This document shows positions 61,735 through 64,000 of a DNA stretch of 64,000 nucleotides, one piece after another. The notes below the pieces were generated by a model. The model saw nothing but the letters and a program-made list of their open reading frames with translations. It made no database searches and was not told where the DNA came from. The number at the start of each line of letters is the position of its first letter. Position 1 is the stretch's first letter. Location of the stretch: the NCBI GenBank assembly GCA_963205275.1, contig CAUJIH010000022.1, forward strand, positions 1 through 64,000, read 5' to 3'. Position numbers and translations under genes: made by a program. The stretch comes from Verrucomicrobiota bacterium. GTDB taxonomy: Bacteria; Verrucomicrobiota; Verrucomicrobiia; Verrucomicrobiales; DEV007.

Positions 61735-62703
61735 ATGAACTGGCTCGATCTCGCTCAGTATAAAGCGCGGATGGATGAGCACGCAGCCGCCGTCGCAGTG
61801 ACTCCGGGAATCTGTCCATTCTGCTCTGACCCGCAATGGCAGCTCGCTGCACTCGAGCATCTGAGCGACTTTACTCCGTCTCGATTTCTGATTGCCGAGC
61901 GTGATGGGGTTTGGCTCGTTCTTACGGAGTTGAGTCAAGGGAAGCTCCAGTCTTTCGAGTCAACTTGGTACTTTGCCTCTCCCATCGCCGGTCCGCCGGA
62001 CAGTGCTGTGGCGCTGAGTTTTGATGCCATGCAGTCGTGGAGGCGAGAAAAGGGAGAACCAATTGCTATTTGCATTAGCGGACTCGTGGCGGGAGGCGAA
62101 ATCGATACCGCTTTGCGTAATCTGATTCCCGATGATATCGCGGCCTATGAAGTGGATACGACTGGTGTCATGATCATAGATCTGACGGATGGACCGGAGG
62201 CATGGCTCAGTCGAAGATCGAAGAAATTTCGTCGCACAATGCACGCTGCTCGGGAAGAAATCCTAGGGCTGGAGATTGTCGATGCCTCTCACGAAGAACC
62301 CGATCAGCTCTGGCATCGTATTCTTGAGATTCAGCAGGCCAGCTACAAGTGGCGGGAAGGAATGGATATTTTTCAGTTCTCGGAATACGCGGAGTTCTAT
62401 CGCGATCTCCTCTATCGCTTACATAGCAGCGGAGCCCTGCGCCTGCTCTTCGCCCAACGGGACGGAGTCGATCTAGCCCATATCTTCGGCGGAGTCCTAG
62501 GTGTCACGTACCGAGGCCTCCAGATGAGCTACCGCGAGGAAGCTCGTGATCTCGCATTGGGGAATCGTCTCCAGTGGGAGAATATCCTTGCCCGAGCGGA
62601 CGAAGGGGTCACTCGCTACGACCTCGGAATGCCTGCTCCCTACAAATATCGCTGGGCAGATCGTGAGGAATTACATCGAGCGGTCGTTTTGCGTTGCGAG
62701 TGA
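61735..62703 (+). CDS. FemAB/BioF2-like (GNAT-fold) acyltransferase
   Basis: The 322-residue protein looks like the PF13480-type 'CelD/BcsL' acetyltransferases. An N-terminal alpha/beta part (ALEHLSDFTPSRFLIAERDG) leads to KKFRRTMHAAREE (the 'R-xxRR' helix), a WHRILEIQQASYKWREGMDIF segment, and ALRLLFAQRDGVDLAHIFGGVLGVTYRGLQMSYREEARDLALGNRLQWENI. Such enzymes modify polysaccharides or peptidoglycan precursors, but the substrate here is unknown. It has no signal and so acts in the cytoplasm. It lies 42 bases after the HtrA gene. Confidence 0.72.
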   Translation: MNWLDLAQYKARMDEHAAAVAVTPGICPFCSDPQWQLAALEHLSDFTPSRFLIAERDGVWLVLTELSQGKLQSFESTWYFASPIAGPPDSAVALSFDAMQSWRREKGEPIAICISGLVAGGEIDTALRNLIPDDIAAYEVDTTGVMIIDLTDGPEAWLSRRSKKFRRTMHAAREEILGLEIVDASHEEPDQLWHRILEIQQASYKWREGMDIFQFSEYAEFYRDLLYRLHSSGALRLLFAQRDGVDLAHIFGGVLGVTYRGLQMSYREEARDLALGNRLQWENILARADEGVTRYDLGMPAPYKYRWADREELHRAVVLRCE

Positions 62704-62746
62704 GTGTATTATACGCTGATTCATCTCTCTCATTCTACCCTGTCTC

Positions 62747-64000
62747 ATGAAGCATCGAACCCTGTCACAAACGTCCATTTTCCTTCGCCTCGGGGGGATT
62801 GCTCTCTTATTGTCGCTTTGTCTCCCTGTGGTTCGAGCGGACAAGGAGCAGATGGATCAACTTGTTCCTGATGTGCCCTATGTGCGGAAAGCGGATCGGA
62901 CCTACATTTTCTCTCGTGCCCAGTGGAAGTATGGACTCCAGCGCAGCGATTACCTGAACAAATGGATCGATCAGCCTCTCTTCGTCGATCCCGAACTGGA
63001 GGATAACAGAGGACACTCCCTTACACTACCGAGTTTTCAGAGCATCCAGAGGACGGTGATCCGCTATGGTCTCGACGGAATGGGATTTTTCCCCCAGACG
63101 AGTCAACGCACCGATGTGTATGAGCGGGTCAAGGAGAGCGGCATACCCGGCTTCCACATCGTGACAGAATTCGTCTCAGAGGGCACAAAAATCAGCTATT
63201 CTGATACGCTGCGATTGGCGCTGGAGAATCCGTATTCTCAGCGAATCAACGGCAAGGTGATCATTCTCTCCTACGGGGCTGAATCTAATCCGCCGCAGTG
63301 GTGGGCGGATGAACTCAAGTCTCTCCGTAGCGAGCACGGAGATACCTTTATTTTCCTGCCCTCTCTCGGACGTTTCCTGGGACGAAATGCGACGGAGTGG
63401 GTGGAAAAATATCACGGCAATGCCGTTACCGCAGACGAGATCAAGCTGATCAAGGAAGAGCTTCGCCACTGGCTCCGAGCGACCGATGGGCTTTATGTTT
63501 CCTCGATCACCTCCTTTCGCTTTTCGGATCGAAAGTTCGATGAGGACTTCTATCGGCATTTCGTGATTCGCCTGTTCAAAAGCGTCCTAGCTGAGCCAGA
63601 GTTTGCCGACAAGTATTTCGGGCTTTCTGCGATGCTAGGGCATGAGAACTGCACTCGTCTGGGGTCCACCTTCAGTTGCGACGCTACCAAAACCCTGCGA
63701 CGATCCCTGCAGACCGCTCTGAATGCCCATCCCGACGTGATCGATATGTCCGAATGGGATGAGCAAAATGAGAACACCAGCGTGCGTCCCACCGTCTATA
63801 ATGGAACATCGACCGAGCGCATCCTTAGGTATTTCACCAGTCAACAAAAAGGCGAAAGGCTGACTCCCGTTCCTAGTGACAATCTCGATCTCCCCAATCT
63901 TATTGTCAGCTACAGGAAGCTACTCGTTCTCGGCGAATCCTTAGACATCGAGCTCCTGGATATCCCGGATTCCGATTCTTCCCTTAGCTATACGGTCGCA
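62747..64000 (+). CDS. Secreted protein, possible GH71/GH99-like glycoside hydrolase (truncated by window end)
   Basis: From ATG 62747 the frame stays open to the last base (418 codons), so the gene continues past the window. It begins with a signal peptide (LGGIALLLSLCLPVVRA). The mature part has barrel-like strands (RYGLDGMGFFPQTSQR, IPGFHIVTEFVSEG, GKVIILSYGAESNPPQWW, TFIFLPSLGRFLG) and then DVIDMSEWDEQNENTSVRP near 340-360. An end-of-barrel 'EWxExNE' motif of this sort recalls GH71/GH99-type endo-glycosidases that act on alpha-glucans or mannans. The assignment is a pattern-level inference. Confidence 0.6.
   Translation, partial: MKHRTLSQTSIFLRLGGIALLLSLCLPVVRADKEQMDQLVPDVPYVRKADRTYIFSRAQWKYGLQRSDYLNKWIDQPLFVDPELEDNRGHSLTLPSFQSIQRTVIRYGLDGMGFFPQTSQRTDVYERVKESGIPGFHIVTEFVSEGTKISYSDTLRLALENPYSQRINGKVIILSYGAESNPPQWWADELKSLRSEHGDTFIFLPSLGRFLGRNATEWVEKYHGNAVTADEIKLIKEELRHWLRATDGLYVSSITSFRFSDRKFDEDFYRHFVIRLFKSVLAEPEFADKYFGLSAMLGHENCTRLGSTFSCDATKTLRRSLQTALNAHPDVIDMSEWDEQNENTSVRPTVYNGTSTERILRYFTSQQKGERLTPVPSDNLDLPNLIVSYRKLLVLGESLDIELLDIPDSDSSLSYTVA

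Noticed and set aside
1-64000. CRISPR arrays, tRNA or rRNA genes, prophage genes
   Set aside because: I saw no evenly spaced repeats with unique spacers, no tRNA-like GTTCGAATC arm in a cloverleaf setting, no rRNA sequence, and no phage structural genes. A tRNAscan or Infernal run would settle the RNA point.

Overview
The window looks like chromosomal DNA of a Gram-negative member of the PVC superphylum, most likely a Verrucomicrobiota (Opitutae/Puniceicoccales-like) heterotroph. The reasons are a fused LpxC-FabZ protein followed by LpxA (lipid A, so an outer membrane), Mpl (diaminopimelate peptidoglycan), Planctomycete/Verrucomicrobia-style secreted multihaem cytochromes and beta-propeller dehydrogenases, Tat-exported Gfo/Idh oxidoreductases, a short SHD1-like domain, GATase-like/VWA membrane proteins, and many secreted hydrolases. 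Most starts have weak or no Shine-Dalgarno sequence, which also fits. The taxon is inferred from gene content only.

Layout. 1-1.5 kb is a mobile-element scrapyard: the tail of an ISL3-like transposase with a putative right terminus, a tandem-repeat/palindrome element, one small membrane gene, and a 34-nt group II intron domain V hairpin on the minus strand. 1.5-7 kb carries a SulP transporter, a Tat-exported oxidoreductase, and the lpxC-fabZ/lpxA pair. 7-11.5 kb is a minus-strand run: mpl, a DUF2207-like membrane protein, a Gfo/Idh oxidoreductase and a UDP-glucuronate-epimerase-like SDR. 11.7-16.3 kb has a Tat-exported EEP-fold phosphatase/nuclease, a RIC-type di-iron protein, an SLC13 transporter and a fucose pair (fucU plus aldose dehydrogenase). 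16.2-22 kb is a minus-strand group of two secreted esterases (one fused to a 5'-nucleotidase C-terminal domain) and a large VWA membrane protein. 22-23.6 kb holds two tandem secreted paralogues with identical heads and shuffled low-complexity tails. 23.7-30 kb has a SNF2 helicase and an octahaem cytochrome with HEAT and TPR repeats. 30-33.5 kb is LOG-thyA-folA and a secreted SGNH hydrolase.

33.7-38.9 kb has small hypotheticals, a DEDDh exonuclease, a Tyr/His-rich lipoprotein, rplM-rpsI with a clear promoter and terminator, a VapC/PIN-domain gene fragment, and a MidA-like methyltransferase. 38.9-43.2 kb has leuA preceded by a leucine-rich 19-codon ORF and hairpins that look like an attenuator, then a Gph-like phosphatase and a secreted FAD oxidoreductase. 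43.4-50.2 kb is housekeeping: glgP, a CPBP protease, thiL-tsaE-tsaB (overlapping), and fabF. 50.4-57.3 kb is a secreted catabolic cluster: sialidase-like protein, DJ-1/PfpI protein, TIM-barrel protein, pentahaem cytochrome and beta-propeller dehydrogenase, the last three overlapping. 57.4-64 kb has an orphan gene, an ABC ATPase, ychF, an HtrA protease, a FemAB/BioF2-type acyltransferase and a truncated secreted protein (glycoside-hydrolase-like) running off the end.

The most interesting signals are the possible leucine attenuator before leuA, the group II intron and IS debris at the left edge, the hydrolase-nucleotidase fusion, the twin secreted proteins, the VapC remnant and the coupled periplasmic oxidation cluster. 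I found no CRISPR array, rRNA or tRNA. No single locus here can be called a wholly new system from sequence alone.
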